A stretch of DNA of 64,000 bases from CBFHSF01 sp965661055 (GCA_965661055.1 CBFICS010000001.1:62001-126000), one strand, 5' to 3'. Positions 35,220-45,129 are shown, counted from the stretch's first letter. Notes: generated by a model from the sequence alone, not told the origin. Numbers and translations are program-made.

Positions 35220-36483
35220 GTCTTTTTCCATTGAAATCTTTACCGCTGGGTCGTTGATACAATTCTAAATTGAAAAACGAAGAGGCGGCATACAAATGAT
35301 CAAATATATCTGCTTGAACGTTTTCGTATTCCGTCCAAACCGTTGTAGAAGCAAAACAATATACCTCTAACGGAATTCCATATTCTGTGGGTTGTAATTG
35401 CCTTACCATTAGCGTATGGTCGTTGTGAACCATAGGATGGTTTATAAGGTAAGACACAATGTATGCTCTAAAAACACCAATATTGGTTTGTTGTCTTCCG
35501 TTAATTTTTAGGGATGTATCAATTTTCTTCTCTTGATTAAAAGAGTTGATTTTCGCCTCTTTATCTTTTAAATATTCATTGACAAGGGCAATGTTTTCAA
35601 TAGACTTAATGTCTTCTTCAGATAGGTATTGTATGCTGTTAATGTCAATAAGAATATTTCTTTTTATCCTTCTAACATTGGTTTCTTGCATTCCTCGCCA
35701 ATTGACAAAAGAGTCTGAAGTAAAAGCTTTGGCTGGTACTGAAGAAATGGTATTGTCAAAGTTTCTGATCTTGATGGTCGTTAGGTCAATACTACTCACG
35801 GTTCCATCAACGCCGTATTTTTCAAAAGTTACCCAATCTCCTTTTTTCAAGAGGTCGTACATAGATATTTGAAAGTTTGCCAACAACCCGTTAATAGCGT
35901 CTTGAAATATTAAAATTAAAATGGCTGTCGTTCCCGCGAAAGCGCCTAAGATAGCACCGGGCTCTATGTCAAAGCTCAGCGAAATGATAAAGATTCCGCC
36001 TACGAAGTACGATAGAATTCTCAATACTTGTAATAAAGTGCCATACGGCTTGTCTTTGGATTTTTCAGAAGACTCAATAACGGCTTCTAGAGCTTTTAAA
36101 ACCTTGTTGGTTACTTTAATGACCAAAATAATTATGTATACAGCTAATACAAAATTGATGGCTGACACCACTTTTGGAAACTCATTGAATATTATGGGAA
36201 GGCCAAGTTTTAAAATTAAGGCAGGGAACAAGTGTGATAATGAAATAAAAACCTTTTGGTCGTAAAAGTAATCATCCCAAGTAGCTTTTGTCTTTTTTAC
36301 CCACCTATGAATCAAGGCTAGAATTATCTTTCTGGCGAGAAAATCTGCCAACCATGCAATGCCAATAAGAATGATTAAATCAATGGCAAAAACTAGAATG
36401 GCTATCAAGGATTCATTTAACCCTTGTGATTCAAAAAATTCTTGAGCCCAATGATTTTTATTTAGTTCCTTAAAAAAAGTCAT
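35209..36483 (-). CDS. MscS family mechanosensitive channel
   Basis: 424-aa small-conductance mechanosensitive channel of the larger MscS type. Four to five N-terminal membrane helices, with the pore helix pattern GAILGAFAGTTAILILIFQDAINGLLANFQI, here given by its key residues G-A-F-A-G-T-T-A and F-Q-D, then the beta domain (GDWVTFEKYGVDGTVSSIDLT split at 215-235; RNFDNTISSVPAKAF) and a C-terminal alpha/beta part. It protects against osmotic down-shock. A repeat copy encodes A-F-A-G in the pore helix. The promoter at 36493-36500 ends nine bases before the ATG. Confidence 0.9.
   Translation of the reverse strand: MTFFKELNKNHWAQEFFESQGLNESLIAILVFAIDLIILIGIAWLADFLARKIILALIHRWVKKTKATWDDYFYDQKVFISLSHLFPALILKLGLPIIFNEFPKVVSAINFVLAVYIIILVIKVTNKVLKALEAVIESSEKSKDKPYGTLLQVLRILSYFVGGIFIISLSFDIEPGAILGAFAGTTAILILIFQDAINGLLANFQISMYDLLKKGDWVTFEKYGVDGTVSSIDLTTIKIRNFDNTISSVPAKAFTSDSFVNWRGMQETNVRRIKRNILIDINSIQYLSEEDIKSIENIALVNEYLKDKEAKINSFNQEKKIDTSLKINGRQQTNIGVFRAYIVSYLINHPMVHNDHTLMVRQLQPTEYGIPLEVYCFASTTVWTEYENVQADIFDHLYAASSFFNLELYQRPSGKDFNGKRLNA
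35931..35944. repeat. GC-rich intragenic palindromic repeat, copy 4 (in mscS-like gene)
   Basis: TTCCCGCGAAAGCG; 12 bases of the 14-base core, with C instead of G at the next position. Read on the minus strand as A-F-A-G. Confidence 0.65.
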
Positions 36484-36492
36484 TTCAAAAAA

Positions 36493-36500
36493 TTTGATAG
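36493..36500 (-). promoter_or_regulatory. -7 promoter element of the mscS-like gene (TAACTTTG)
   Basis: Exact TAnnTTTG on the minus strand, nine bases before the ATG at 36483. Confidence 0.58.
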
Positions 36501-36514
36501 AACAAAGTTACAAT

Positions 36515-37423
36515 CTATTGCAGTACTTGGGCAGAATCTATAGATAACATCGATACAGTAAAATACCCGAGGCCAAAATTATTTACATTTTGTTTCTCGT
36601 AAATGTTTCCGATGATGGGTGAGGGCGGTGGGTCAAAAGGTGAACCAACCTGCGCTGTTTGTTGTCTTAACAATTCAATATAATCTCGGTGTCTTAAAGA
36701 AACTGACGATACCTCAACGGTATATTTCCACCCAATTTGCGATGGACTTTGTGTTAGTTGACTGGGGCCAAAAATGCTTTTATCATCAAAGGTTAATCCA
36801 TCAATAGGTCTTCCTCCTGTATTTGGATCATCGCCAAAAACCGAAAGGTTAAAGGGCTCTCCTAAAAGAGAGTCGTTTCTCCAAATCTTGAGCCTGTAAT
36901 TATCGCCTTTACCGGGAGTTTCAGTAAAATGAGCAAAAAGATAATACCCTTCTTCCTGAAAAGGCGGATCGGCCGGAAGTTTTTTAGAGTATAATGAGTC
37001 AAGTGGGAACACTCTATTCTTGGTTTCTGGCCCACTCCTCCAAATAGTTCCTGGAAAATACTCTGAATTACTTGGGACTTCCACCTCAATATGATAATCG
37101 TTTCCTTCAGTTCCTGTAAAGGGATGAAAATATCTCCCCGGAAGGGAAGTGCTTTCAGCCAGCGTTGCAACCAGTCCGTTGTTTTCAAACAACTTTACGG
37201 TCAAATTAGATATTCCGGGAAGTGAATCATTAGAAAAATAGTTTCCTGAGACCAATACTTCCACAAAAACAGGTTTAGAGTCAGAAACTCTTCCGTTAAC
37301 AATAATCAAAGGTTCAGAATCGGGTAAATCCAGATCAATAACGTCCTGACAGCCGGTCAAACCCATGGCGAAAAACAGGATTCCACAATAGAATGATATT
37401 TTTCTTAAACAGATGTTATTCAT
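36515..37423 (-). CDS. DUF4249 lipoprotein, partner of a TonB receptor
   Basis: 302-aa lipoprotein with lipobox GLTGC and the DUF4249 pattern (CQDVIDLDLPDSEPLIIVNG and later PFTGTEGNDYHIEVEV). DUF4249 proteins are Bacteroidota outer-membrane lipoproteins found just after TonB-dependent receptors, as here. ATG 37423 is preferred to the TTG at 37438: it gives a clean signal peptide and sits four bases after the receptor stop. By analogy to SusD it may cap the receptor or bind substrate, but this is inferred. It ends 31 bases before the mscS-like ATG; no terminator is visible. Confidence 0.85.
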   Translation of the reverse strand: MNNICLRKISFYCGILFFAMGLTGCQDVIDLDLPDSEPLIIVNGRVSDSKPVFVEVLVSGNYFSNDSLPGISNLTVKLFENNGLVATLAESTSLPGRYFHPFTGTEGNDYHIEVEVPSNSEYFPGTIWRSGPETKNRVFPLDSLYSKKLPADPPFQEEGYYLFAHFTETPGKGDNYRLKIWRNDSLLGEPFNLSVFGDDPNTGGRPIDGLTFDDKSIFGPSQLTQSPSQIGWKYTVEVSSVSLRHRDYIELLRQQTAQVGSPFDPPPSPIIGNIYEKQNVNNFGLGYFTVSMLSIDSAQVLQ

Positions 37424-37427
37424 GGTT

Positions 37428-39785
37428 TTAAAATTCAAAATTGTAGGTTACAAACGGAATGATAGTCGCGAAAATAGATAGTCTAACGGCTTCAGTAACC
37501 ACGGGGTTTATCTCATTTTGTCTAAAGAAAATTGAGTATGCATTTCTTCGGGCGTAGGCATTGTACACACCAAATGACCAAGAGTTTTGCCAGCGTCTTC
37601 CTTCTTTGGGTTTAGGAGTATATGTGGCAGAAATATCAAGTCTGTGGTAGTTGGGAATATTGGCTCCGTTTCGGTTGTTGTAAACGGGGTAAGTGATTCC
37701 TTCAAATTGTCCTCTGGCACTTGGGTAGGTAACGGGTCTTCCCGACTGAAACGAGAAGGTTGCCCCAAGGTCCCAAGAAGAGCTGATGGCATAATTAGCT
37801 ACTACCGTAATATCATGGGTTTTATTGTAATTACTCAAATACCATTCACCGTTGTTTATTGAGGTTTCTCTAGATTCTCCGGCCACCTTTCGCTCACTCT
37901 TAGACAACGTATAGCTAATCCAACCCGTTAAGTTGCCCAGTTTTTTCTCAAACATAACCTCTAAACCGTAGGCTCTTCCTATTCCAGATAACAATTCAGT
38001 TTCAATAAATTCCGTAAAAATTAAATCGGCATTGTCTTTATAGTCAACCAGATTTTGAAAGTCTTTGTAATACACTTCCGTGGATAATTGATATTTGTTT
38101 TTGGAGAAATTATGGAAATATCCAATAGCCACTTGGTTTACAATAGAGGGCTCAATATGGGGACCGCTGGGCCTCCAGATATCTACGGGGGTAGGAGTGG
38201 TCGTGTTAGATATTAAGTGAATAAATTGCCTCAACCTATTGTAGCTAAACTTTATGGAGTTGTTTTCTGAAAGAAGGTAATTGGCAGAGAACCTAGGTTC
38301 AAAACCTCCCCAATCAAAATATGATTTTATGATCTCTCCTGACTCATAGGTCTTTTCAGAAATTACTGTGTTGTCATCTATAATATCGCCCTCTTGGTAA
38401 GTTCTAATAGTTTGTTCGCCAAAACGAGCAAACCCAGCATACCTAAGTCCATACTGAAGGGTTAATCTAGTAGAAACCTTTTGCTCATTGCTAATAAAAA
38501 GACCTGTTTCTAGAGCGTATGAAGAGCTAAGTCTTGCATAGATATCTCCAGAAATTTCAGCAGGATCAAAAATAAAATAGGTGTTGTCAACACCAAAGTC
38601 TACCGTGTTATTAGGGTTTGGGAACCAGGTAAACTGCGCATTCATTAAATTATTTCTAATTCTTGAATTCCATCTAAAGTTGACCTCTGAATTGTCTGGG
38701 GTTCCTAAATTATATTTGTAATCACTGTAAACTCCCGTAAGGTTTAAGAACAATTTATCTGAAAGTAGGTAATTCCATCGTAGAGTACCCGTGGCATTTC
38801 CCCACCCAAAGTCAAATTGATCTTGAATGCCAAATTGGTCATTTCCATAATATCCACTAATAAACAATCGGCTCTTTTCTGAGAAATTGATATTTATCTT
38901 TCCGTTTAAGTCATAGAAGTAAAGGATGCTTTGGTTTATCGCTTCGTCGTCAGAAAGTCCAAAGAAAATGTCAAGGTAAGATCTTCTTCCAGCCACCATG
39001 TAAGAAACTTTGTCTTTTACTATAGGACCTTCTAATAGTAATCTACTTGACAACAAACCTAGACCGCCATTCATTTTAAACTCCTTTGAGTTTCCTTCCT
39101 TTTGCCTTACGTCTAAAACAGAGCTAAGGCGGCCTCCATATTCCGCAGGAATTCCGCCTTTATATAATTTTACGTCTTTTACTGCATCCGCATTAAATAC
39201 AGAGAAAAATCCGAAAAGGTGTGAACTGTTAAATACCGGGGCCTCATCTAATAAAATTAGGTTTTGATCAACGTTTCCACCCCTTACGTTAAAACCATTA
39301 GCACCTTCTCCAACGGTAGAAATTCCGGGAAGCAAAGTAATGGTTCTAATAATATCGGTTTCTCCTAAAAGCTGTGGGATTTTTTTTATCTCTTTGGTTG
39401 TCAGTTTACTTACGCTCATTTCAACTGACTTTACATTTTCATCTTGTTTCTCTCCAGTTAGAACCACTTCATTAATCAGTTCAGACTCTTCAGAAAGCTC
39501 TATGTTTTTTGATATACTAGACAAAAGTTGAATTTCTTCCGAGTAGGTTTTATACCCTAAAAAAGAAACTTCTAAAGTATATTCTCCAGGATTGACCGTG
39601 AGAGAGAAATACCCGTAAGAGTTGCTTGTGGCTGCTACTGTTTTTTTCCCGCGAAGGATAATATTGGCACCAATTAAGTCTTCGCCGGTAGATTTTTCTT
39701 TTATATATCCACTAAGGGTCGCTGTTTGGGCTTTTGTAGAAAGGCCAAAACCTAAAAGTAAAAGAATGAGAATGAGGTTTTTCAT
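37428..39785 (-). CDS. TonB-dependent receptor with carboxypeptidase-like domain (DUF4249 partner)
   Basis: 785-aa outer-membrane receptor. Signal peptide (LILILLLLGFGLSTKAQ), CarboxypepD-reg-like domain at 20-100 (ATLSGYIKEKSTGEDLIGAN key block, NSYGYFSLTVNPGEYTLEVS), plug domain (GFNVRGGNVDQNLILLDEAP, LYKGGIPAEYGGRLSSVLDV) and a beta barrel ending in F-E-F. The plug matches the group that pairs with DUF4249 lipoproteins; substrate unknown, peptide- or metal-related binding is possible. Shorter than the 1221-aa receptor at 23.7 kb and a different subgroup. The promoter at 39854-39861 drives the pair. Confidence 0.9.
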   Translation of the reverse strand: MKNLILILLLLGFGLSTKAQTATLSGYIKEKSTGEDLIGANIILRGKKTVAATSNSYGYFSLTVNPGEYTLEVSFLGYKTYSEEIQLLSSISKNIELSEESELINEVVLTGEKQDENVKSVEMSVSKLTTKEIKKIPQLLGETDIIRTITLLPGISTVGEGANGFNVRGGNVDQNLILLDEAPVFNSSHLFGFFSVFNADAVKDVKLYKGGIPAEYGGRLSSVLDVRQKEGNSKEFKMNGGLGLLSSRLLLEGPIVKDKVSYMVAGRRSYLDIFFGLSDDEAINQSILYFYDLNGKININFSEKSRLFISGYYGNDQFGIQDQFDFGWGNATGTLRWNYLLSDKLFLNLTGVYSDYKYNLGTPDNSEVNFRWNSRIRNNLMNAQFTWFPNPNNTVDFGVDNTYFIFDPAEISGDIYARLSSSYALETGLFISNEQKVSTRLTLQYGLRYAGFARFGEQTIRTYQEGDIIDDNTVISEKTYESGEIIKSYFDWGGFEPRFSANYLLSENNSIKFSYNRLRQFIHLISNTTTPTPVDIWRPSGPHIEPSIVNQVAIGYFHNFSKNKYQLSTEVYYKDFQNLVDYKDNADLIFTEFIETELLSGIGRAYGLEVMFEKKLGNLTGWISYTLSKSERKVAGESRETSINNGEWYLSNYNKTHDITVVANYAISSSWDLGATFSFQSGRPVTYPSARGQFEGITYPVYNNRNGANIPNYHRLDISATYTPKPKEGRRWQNSWSFGVYNAYARRNAYSIFFRQNEINPVVTEAVRLSIFATIIPFVTYNFEF

Positions 39786-39853
39786 TGATTTTCGTTATTC
39801 ACTGAGAACGAAAATAATAAGGATTTGTTTAAACCGTAGAATTATTTTCTTAT

Positions 39854-39861
39854 CAAATTTA
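39854..39861 (-). promoter_or_regulatory. -7 promoter element of the TonB receptor/DUF4249 operon (TAAATTTG)
   Basis: Exact TAnnTTTG on the minus strand, 68 bases before the ATG at 39785. Confidence 0.55.
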
Positions 39862-39893
39862 AGGCGTAATTGTTGTACATTCGAAAGTCTATC

Positions 39894-41999
39894 ATGAATA
39901 AATTATTAAGGGTAATGCGGAAAAATTGGAAAGTGCTTACTGTAGTGTTGGCTGCAGCCGTTGTATTTTTTGGATTTAAAGCCATCAATTCAGAAGGTGA
40001 AAAAGAAAGAGTTGTTAATGAGTTGATATATAGCTTATTGACTAGTCAGCATTACCAGCCCAAGAAATTGAACGATGAATTATCTGTACAGGTTTATGAT
40101 TTGTATTTTGAAGGTCTAGACTATAACAAAAGGTTTTTCACAAAACCCGAAATGGACCACTGGAAGTCCAAATCAACTCAGTTAGACGATTTTTTTGCCG
40201 AAAATAACCTCACTTTTTTTGATGAAACCTATGGAGTTTTCACCAAACGCCTTAACGAGGTTCATGAAATGGTCGATGAGATATTAGAGAGTTCTATTGA
40301 TATTTCTAAAGGTGAAACTCTAGAAACAAATCCCGAAAAGATTTCTTGGGCCTCAGATATGGAAGAGTTAAAAGACCGATGGAGGAAATACTTGAAATTC
40401 AGAGTTGTTTCAAGAATTCATGCTGATCTTGAAGAAATGGAGACGGCCAAGGAGAACAACGATACCAGTGTTGCTCAATTGTCAATAGAAGCCCTTGAAA
40501 AAAAGGCGAGAACTAAAGAAAGAGAGATGCATTCTGATTGGTTTAACACCATGAAGACTACAGATCGAATAGAGTGGTTAGGTACTTACATGAACGCTTG
40601 GGCAGGAGTTTTTGATCCTCACACACAGTATTTTCCTCCGGCTCAACAAGATAATTTTGAAATTGACATGACGGGTCAACTAGAAGGCATTGGGGCAACC
40701 TTGTCTTCAAAGGGCGGTTATGTTACCGTGGAGAGAATCGTTTCAGGTTCTCCCTGTTGGAAACAAGGGGAGCTTGAAGTAGGTGATAAAATTATTAGAG
40801 TGGCTCAAGGCGAGGGTGAGGCCGTAGATGTTGTTGGAATGAACCTGAACAAGGTGGTTAAACAAATTAGAGGAAAGAAGGGCACGGAAGTAAGACTTAC
40901 GGTGAAGAAGAAAGACGGTAGCAGGATGGTTATTCCTATCATCAGAGATGTGGTTGAGCTAGAACAAACCTTTGCCAAGTCAGCGGTTATTGGTTCCGGT
41001 GAAAATAGAGTGGGTTATATTAAACTTCCACGATTCTATGCTGATTTCTACTCTGAAGACAACAGAAACTGTGCGGAAGATGTGAAAACCGAGCTTATTG
41101 AATTCAATAACGCGGGAATTAAAGATCTAATCATTGACCTTAGAAATAATGGTGGAGGTTCTTTGCAAGGAGTGAACAATATGATTGGACTTTTTATTGA
41201 TAAAGGTCCAGTGGTTCAAGTAAAATCTACCTTCGACGGAATTAAAACCTACTACGATGAAGACGGAAAAACCTACTGGGACGGTAAGTTAGTGGTTTTG
41301 GTAAACGAGTTTTCTGCTTCTGCTTCTGAAATTTTTGCTTCTGCCATTCAAGATTACAAAAGAGGTATAGTGGTAGGGAGTTCAAAAACCTACGGCAAGG
41401 GTACCGTACAGAATGTATACGATATGGATAGAGCTCTGGGGTATCAATACAACAGGCTGAAACCACTTGGTGCGGTTAAGCTTACCATTCAAAAATATTA
41501 TAGAATTGACGGTAACACTACTCAACTGGAAGGCGTGATTCCTGATATTATTTTACCTGACTCTTATAACTACATGGACTTTGGTGAAAGAGATCAAAAG
41601 TACGCTTTGGCGGCAGACAAGATTCCTTCGGCAAAATATGTTCAGTGGAGAAGTGATTTCTCTACCGCCATTGAAAATAGTCATGATAGAGTTAGCAAAA
41701 ACGACAAGTTTGCTACCATTGACAAGTATGCACGTCTGTTAAAAAGTAGATCTGAAGACACAAAAATTGGAATTTCATTAGATCAATATACTCAAGAAGA
41801 AAAGAGGTTAAAAGAAGAGTCAAAACTCTATGAAGGAATGAATAAAACAACAGACACTCTTTTACTTTCTTCTATTGAAATTCCCGTGAAAACGGATTCT
41901 ATTTCTGATAGTCAAAAAGTGTATAACAATTGGTTAAAAACCCTTTCAACAGACATTTACCTGCACGAGGCGGTAGATGTTGTGCATGACATTCAATAA
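39894..41999 (+). CDS. prc: Tail-specific protease Prc (S41 family)
   Basis: 701-aa periplasmic protease of the Prc/Tsp type, which degrades proteins by their C-termini. An N-terminal anchor (VLTVVLAAAVVFFGFKAI) is followed by the Prc N-terminal helical region (YDLYFEGLDYNKRFFTKPEM), a PDZ domain (LEGIGATLSSKGGYVTVERI), the catalytic domain with S476 in FSASASEIF and K502 in TYGKGTVQN, and the C-terminal DUF3340-type region. ATG 39894 is preferred over the TTG at 39870. The next gene starts one base after the stop. Confidence 0.92.
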   Translation: MNKLLRVMRKNWKVLTVVLAAAVVFFGFKAINSEGEKERVVNELIYSLLTSQHYQPKKLNDELSVQVYDLYFEGLDYNKRFFTKPEMDHWKSKSTQLDDFFAENNLTFFDETYGVFTKRLNEVHEMVDEILESSIDISKGETLETNPEKISWASDMEELKDRWRKYLKFRVVSRIHADLEEMETAKENNDTSVAQLSIEALEKKARTKEREMHSDWFNTMKTTDRIEWLGTYMNAWAGVFDPHTQYFPPAQQDNFEIDMTGQLEGIGATLSSKGGYVTVERIVSGSPCWKQGELEVGDKIIRVAQGEGEAVDVVGMNLNKVVKQIRGKKGTEVRLTVKKKDGSRMVIPIIRDVVELEQTFAKSAVIGSGENRVGYIKLPRFYADFYSEDNRNCAEDVKTELIEFNNAGIKDLIIDLRNNGGGSLQGVNNMIGLFIDKGPVVQVKSTFDGIKTYYDEDGKTYWDGKLVVLVNEFSASASEIFASAIQDYKRGIVVGSSKTYGKGTVQNVYDMDRALGYQYNRLKPLGAVKLTIQKYYRIDGNTTQLEGVIPDIILPDSYNYMDFGERDQKYALAADKIPSAKYVQWRSDFSTAIENSHDRVSKNDKFATIDKYARLLKSRSEDTKIGISLDQYTQEEKRLKEESKLYEGMNKTTDTLLLSSIEIPVKTDSISDSQKVYNNWLKTLSTDIYLHEAVDVVHDIQ

Positions 42000-42000
42000 A

Positions 42001-43050
42001 ATGACGTCAGTCCGACAGAAACTTTGGAAGAACCCCATTGCAAAAGGGAGTATAATTTTAATTCTATTTGCTGCTGTAATAAGCGTTTTTGGTTATTCGG
42101 TTATTCCTGATAATACTGAAAATGCCAATGTTATGTCATTGCCTATAGCACAAAAACCCATGGGTTTTTCTATAGATGTAATTACGGTTCGAGAGAGTGA
42201 GTCCAATTCGTTTTCAGATTATCTATTTGGAAAATCCTTTCGGGGATATATCATTCCTGTTTCTAATTACAATCTAGAGAACCAAACAATTAAGTATCGT
42301 GAGTATTTAGGAGAAGGCCTTGAAGGGGATTGGAAATCTCTAGAGATAAGCGAAGGAGTTTCTGTTGAGAATAAGACCTTTTACCTAGGTACCGATAAGT
42401 TTGGAAGAGATCTCTTAAGTCGATTGGTTTTAGGGACAAGAATTAGTTTTAGTGTAGGATTTATTTCTGTAATCATAAGCTTGCTTGTGGGTATTCCGCT
42501 TGGAGCGATTGCGGGATTTTACCGTGGTACGGTTGACTCGTTTATTATGTGGCTTATTAACGTCATCTGGAGCATTCCAACCCTGTTAATGGTGATTGCA
42601 TTGACCTTAGCATTAGGAAAGGGATTTTGGCAAGTTTTTGTCGCGGTGGGTCTCACCATGTGGGTAGAAGTGGCCAGAGTGGTAAGAGGGCAAGTCCTTT
42701 CGCTGCGTGAGAAAGAATATATTGATGCGGCAAGAGTTCTAGGTTTTTCAAATTTTAGAATTATTGTAAAACATATACTTCCCAATGCTATGGGGCCGGT
42801 TATTGTTATTTCTGCGGCCAATTTTGCGGCTGCCATTCTTATGGAATCTGGACTGAGTTTTCTTGGAATTGGAGCTCAACCACCCATGCCGTCATGGGGC
42901 GGAATGATTAAAGACCACTACCCATTTTTAATTATGGGTAAGCCTCACCTAGCCATTTTGCCAGGTCTGTGCATCATGTTTTTAGTGCTCTCTTTTATGA
43001 TGCTTGGCAATGGGTTACGCGATGCATTGGATGTGAAAAAAACGGATTAG
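42001..43050 (+). CDS. DppC/OppC-type ABC transporter permease (orphan)
   Basis: 349-aa permease of the peptide/nickel ABC transporter type. Membrane helix near the N-terminus, a periplasmic stretch of about 100 residues, then five helices with the permease EAA loop (EYIDAARVLGFSNFRIIVKHILPNA) and the typical FLGTDKFGRDLLSR-like entry block and SFLGIGAQPPMPSWGGM. No partner permease, ATPase or binding protein is adjacent. It starts one base after prc, so both may be co-transcribed. Alternative start 41977 is inside prc. The substrate, peptide or otherwise, is not known. Confidence 0.85.
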   Translation: MTSVRQKLWKNPIAKGSIILILFAAVISVFGYSVIPDNTENANVMSLPIAQKPMGFSIDVITVRESESNSFSDYLFGKSFRGYIIPVSNYNLENQTIKYREYLGEGLEGDWKSLEISEGVSVENKTFYLGTDKFGRDLLSRLVLGTRISFSVGFISVIISLLVGIPLGAIAGFYRGTVDSFIMWLINVIWSIPTLLMVIALTLALGKGFWQVFVAVGLTMWVEVARVVRGQVLSLREKEYIDAARVLGFSNFRIIVKHILPNAMGPVIVISAANFAAAILMESGLSFLGIGAQPPMPSWGGMIKDHYPFLIMGKPHLAILPGLCIMFLVLSFMMLGNGLRDALDVKKTD

Positions 43051-43739
43051 TCGGTAATTAGTTCGCTCCAACTTCCAATAATAAACTCCTTTTTTAATCC
43101 GGCTTGTAATTGATCTAAAAACATAGATCGGTCTACCTCAGTCGCGCCTAAACTAGCCAGATGCTCATTGTATACTTGACAGTCAATAAGGTCAAACCCA
43201 CTTTTCTCTAATAGCTCCGCCAATTTTATAAAGGCAAATTTTGATGCATTTGAAACCTTGCTAAACATAGACTCTCCAAAGAAGCACTTTCCTAAAGAGA
43301 CTCCATAAAGCCCACCCACTAATTGATCTTCTTGGTAGACCTCAAAGCTGTGTGCAACGCCTAGTTCATGTAGGTTTTTATAAGAATTGATAATGTCTTG
43401 GGTAATCCATGTTCCCTCTTGGCCCTTTCGGGGAACCGATTGGCAACATTCAATTACTTCATTAAAGGCATTGTCAATTTTTAAGGTGAACTGACCAGAC
43501 TTCAGCACTTTTTTCATAGACTTTGAAACGCTTAATTGATCTGGATAGAGAACCATTCTAGGATTTGGTGACCACCAAAGAATGGGGTCTTCTTCGTTGA
43601 ACCACGGAAAGATGCCCATTTGATAGGCCTTTATCAACCTTTCAGGACTTAAATCGCCACCAATAGCCATAGGCATATTTTCTGGAGCATGATAGGGGTT
43701 TGGAAACCAGAGTCCTGAAGTTAACTCGTAAATTTTCAT
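43047..43739 (-). CDS. aat: Leucyl/phenylalanyl-tRNA--protein transferase
   Basis: 230-aa enzyme of the N-end rule: it adds Leu or Phe from tRNA to proteins with basic N-terminal residues, marking them for ClpAP-type degradation. Family blocks: WFPNPYHAPENMPMAIGGDL, YQMGIFPWFNEEDPILWWSPNPR (key residues G-I-F-P-W and W-W-S-P), GTWITQDIINSY, GLYGVSLGKCFFGESMFS and LIDCQVYNEHLASLGA. The start overlaps the stop of the transporter gene by one base, and its end overlaps the permease gene by four bases (convergent). clpP and clpX are at 51-53 kb. Confidence 0.94.
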   Translation of the reverse strand: MKIYELTSGLWFPNPYHAPENMPMAIGGDLSPERLIKAYQMGIFPWFNEEDPILWWSPNPRMVLYPDQLSVSKSMKKVLKSGQFTLKIDNAFNEVIECCQSVPRKGQEGTWITQDIINSYKNLHELGVAHSFEVYQEDQLVGGLYGVSLGKCFFGESMFSKVSNASKFAFIKLAELLEKSGFDLIDCQVYNEHLASLGATEVDRSMFLDQLQAGLKKEFIIGSWSELITD

Positions 43740-45109
43740 CAGAAAATGAGCAAGGTGGTTATGAATATTACACTAGCTACTAACATTAATATCAAGGTGT
43801 AGGGCAAAATTTCTTTTGCTTTTAGTTTGGTTATGCCTAGTAGAGGCAAGGCCCAAAATGGTTGTAACATATTGGTCAATTGGTCGCCATATGCCAAACT
43901 CATTATTGCCTTACCCAAGGGGATGTTTAATTCTTGAGCTGTTTCTAGAATTATGGGGCCTTGAATAGCCCATTGGCCACCACCACTAGGGACAAATATA
44001 TTTACAATTCCGGCGCTTAATAAGGTAAATAATGGGAAGCTATTAGTTGTCGAAATTTCTGAAAAATGAGTTGATAACATAGAGATTATTTGAGTTTCAC
44101 TCATTAATCCCATAATCCCAAAGTACAAAGGAAACTGAATTAAAATGCCGGAAACATCACCTATGGCCCGCTGAAGGGCTCTTGAAAAATTACCTAAGGT
44201 TTTGTGTAAACCTATAGACATCAATAATAGTAATAATATCAAAAAATTGGGAGTAAGAAACTGAAGGTTATCCGCTTTTCTGGCTATCTGAAGCAAAACG
44301 GTCAGTAATAAAACGAGGGCTATTACATAGGTAAAGAATGGTTTTTTATCAAACCATTGTGCTCCTTTTATTATTTCTTTAGATGGAGGAAAGTCTGTCT
44401 CTGAAGTAAGGTTGTGTATTTTCTTTTTTGAGTATTTTCCTAATAGAAATAGGGTAAGGGGGATGACAATAAACAAGAGAATAGTGGAGAATCCGTTCAT
44501 GGCAGAAAAAACAGTTTCATTCATGGCCACAAGGTCAGGTAATCCAGCCGCTCCCTGGGGTAATAGCTCTGATATGTGACCTGGTTCTGCTGCTTTGATG
44601 GGTGCAGAGCCTGAAACTCCTCCGTGCCAAACCATTAATCCAAGATATCCTGCAGCTCCAAAAAGTGGATAGTTAAAAGGGATTTTTCTTTTTGAAAAAC
44701 TTTCACCGAGGTTCCTTGCTAAAATGGCTCCAAAAATTAATCCTAACCCCCAATTGAAAAAAGCTACCACCATGGTAAAAGATCCCAAGACTACTGCCGC
44801 GGTAGTAGGGTTGTTTATTCTTTGTGTGATGGCTTCAATGATCTTTTTAGCCAGTGGAGTTAACGCCAATATGTGTCCTAATACCAGCATTAGCATCATT
44901 TGCATGGCAAACGCAAGGAGAGATGAGGTCCAAAGACTATCACCCCAGATGTACAGAAGGTCAATAATCTTTAGAGTTCCCCTGCTATCGGTGTCGCCCC
45001 AAATAAAGGTAATCGCGAAAGTAAAAAGGGTAATTATCAGCGCAATGGCTAGTGGAGAAGGTAAAAATCGTTTAAAGATTTTTTCAAATTGGTCGGCGAA
45101 CTTTTCCAT
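43739..45109 (-). CDS. atoE: Short-chain fatty acid transporter (AtoE family)
   Basis: 456-aa membrane permease, about 12 segments, of the AtoE family for short-chain fatty acids such as acetoacetate or butyrate. Family features: FLPSPLAIALIITLFTFA at the N-terminus, the loop LMVWHGGVSGSAPIKAAEPGH and the C-terminal VNIFVPSGGGQWAIQGPI with YGDQLTNMLQPFWALP. It overlaps aat by one base, an unexpected pairing. A strong terminator lies 21 bases upstream, so this gene should have its own promoter; TACTTTTC (seven of eight matches) at 45119-45126 (minus) is a candidate. Confidence 0.88.
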   Translation of the reverse strand: MEKFADQFEKIFKRFLPSPLAIALIITLFTFAITFIWGDTDSRGTLKIIDLLYIWGDSLWTSSLLAFAMQMMLMLVLGHILALTPLAKKIIEAITQRINNPTTAAVVLGSFTMVVAFFNWGLGLIFGAILARNLGESFSKRKIPFNYPLFGAAGYLGLMVWHGGVSGSAPIKAAEPGHISELLPQGAAGLPDLVAMNETVFSAMNGFSTILLFIVIPLTLFLLGKYSKKKIHNLTSETDFPPSKEIIKGAQWFDKKPFFTYVIALVLLLTVLLQIARKADNLQFLTPNFLILLLLLMSIGLHKTLGNFSRALQRAIGDVSGILIQFPLYFGIMGLMSETQIISMLSTHFSEISTTNSFPLFTLLSAGIVNIFVPSGGGQWAIQGPIILETAQELNIPLGKAIMSLAYGDQLTNMLQPFWALPLLGITKLKAKEILPYTLILMLVASVIFITTLLIF

Positions 45110-45129
45110 GGCAGAAAAGTACTAAATAA

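Noticed and set aside
35546..36265. Two plus-strand frames inside the mscS-like gene
   Set aside because: Shadows; the channel motifs on the other strand are clear.
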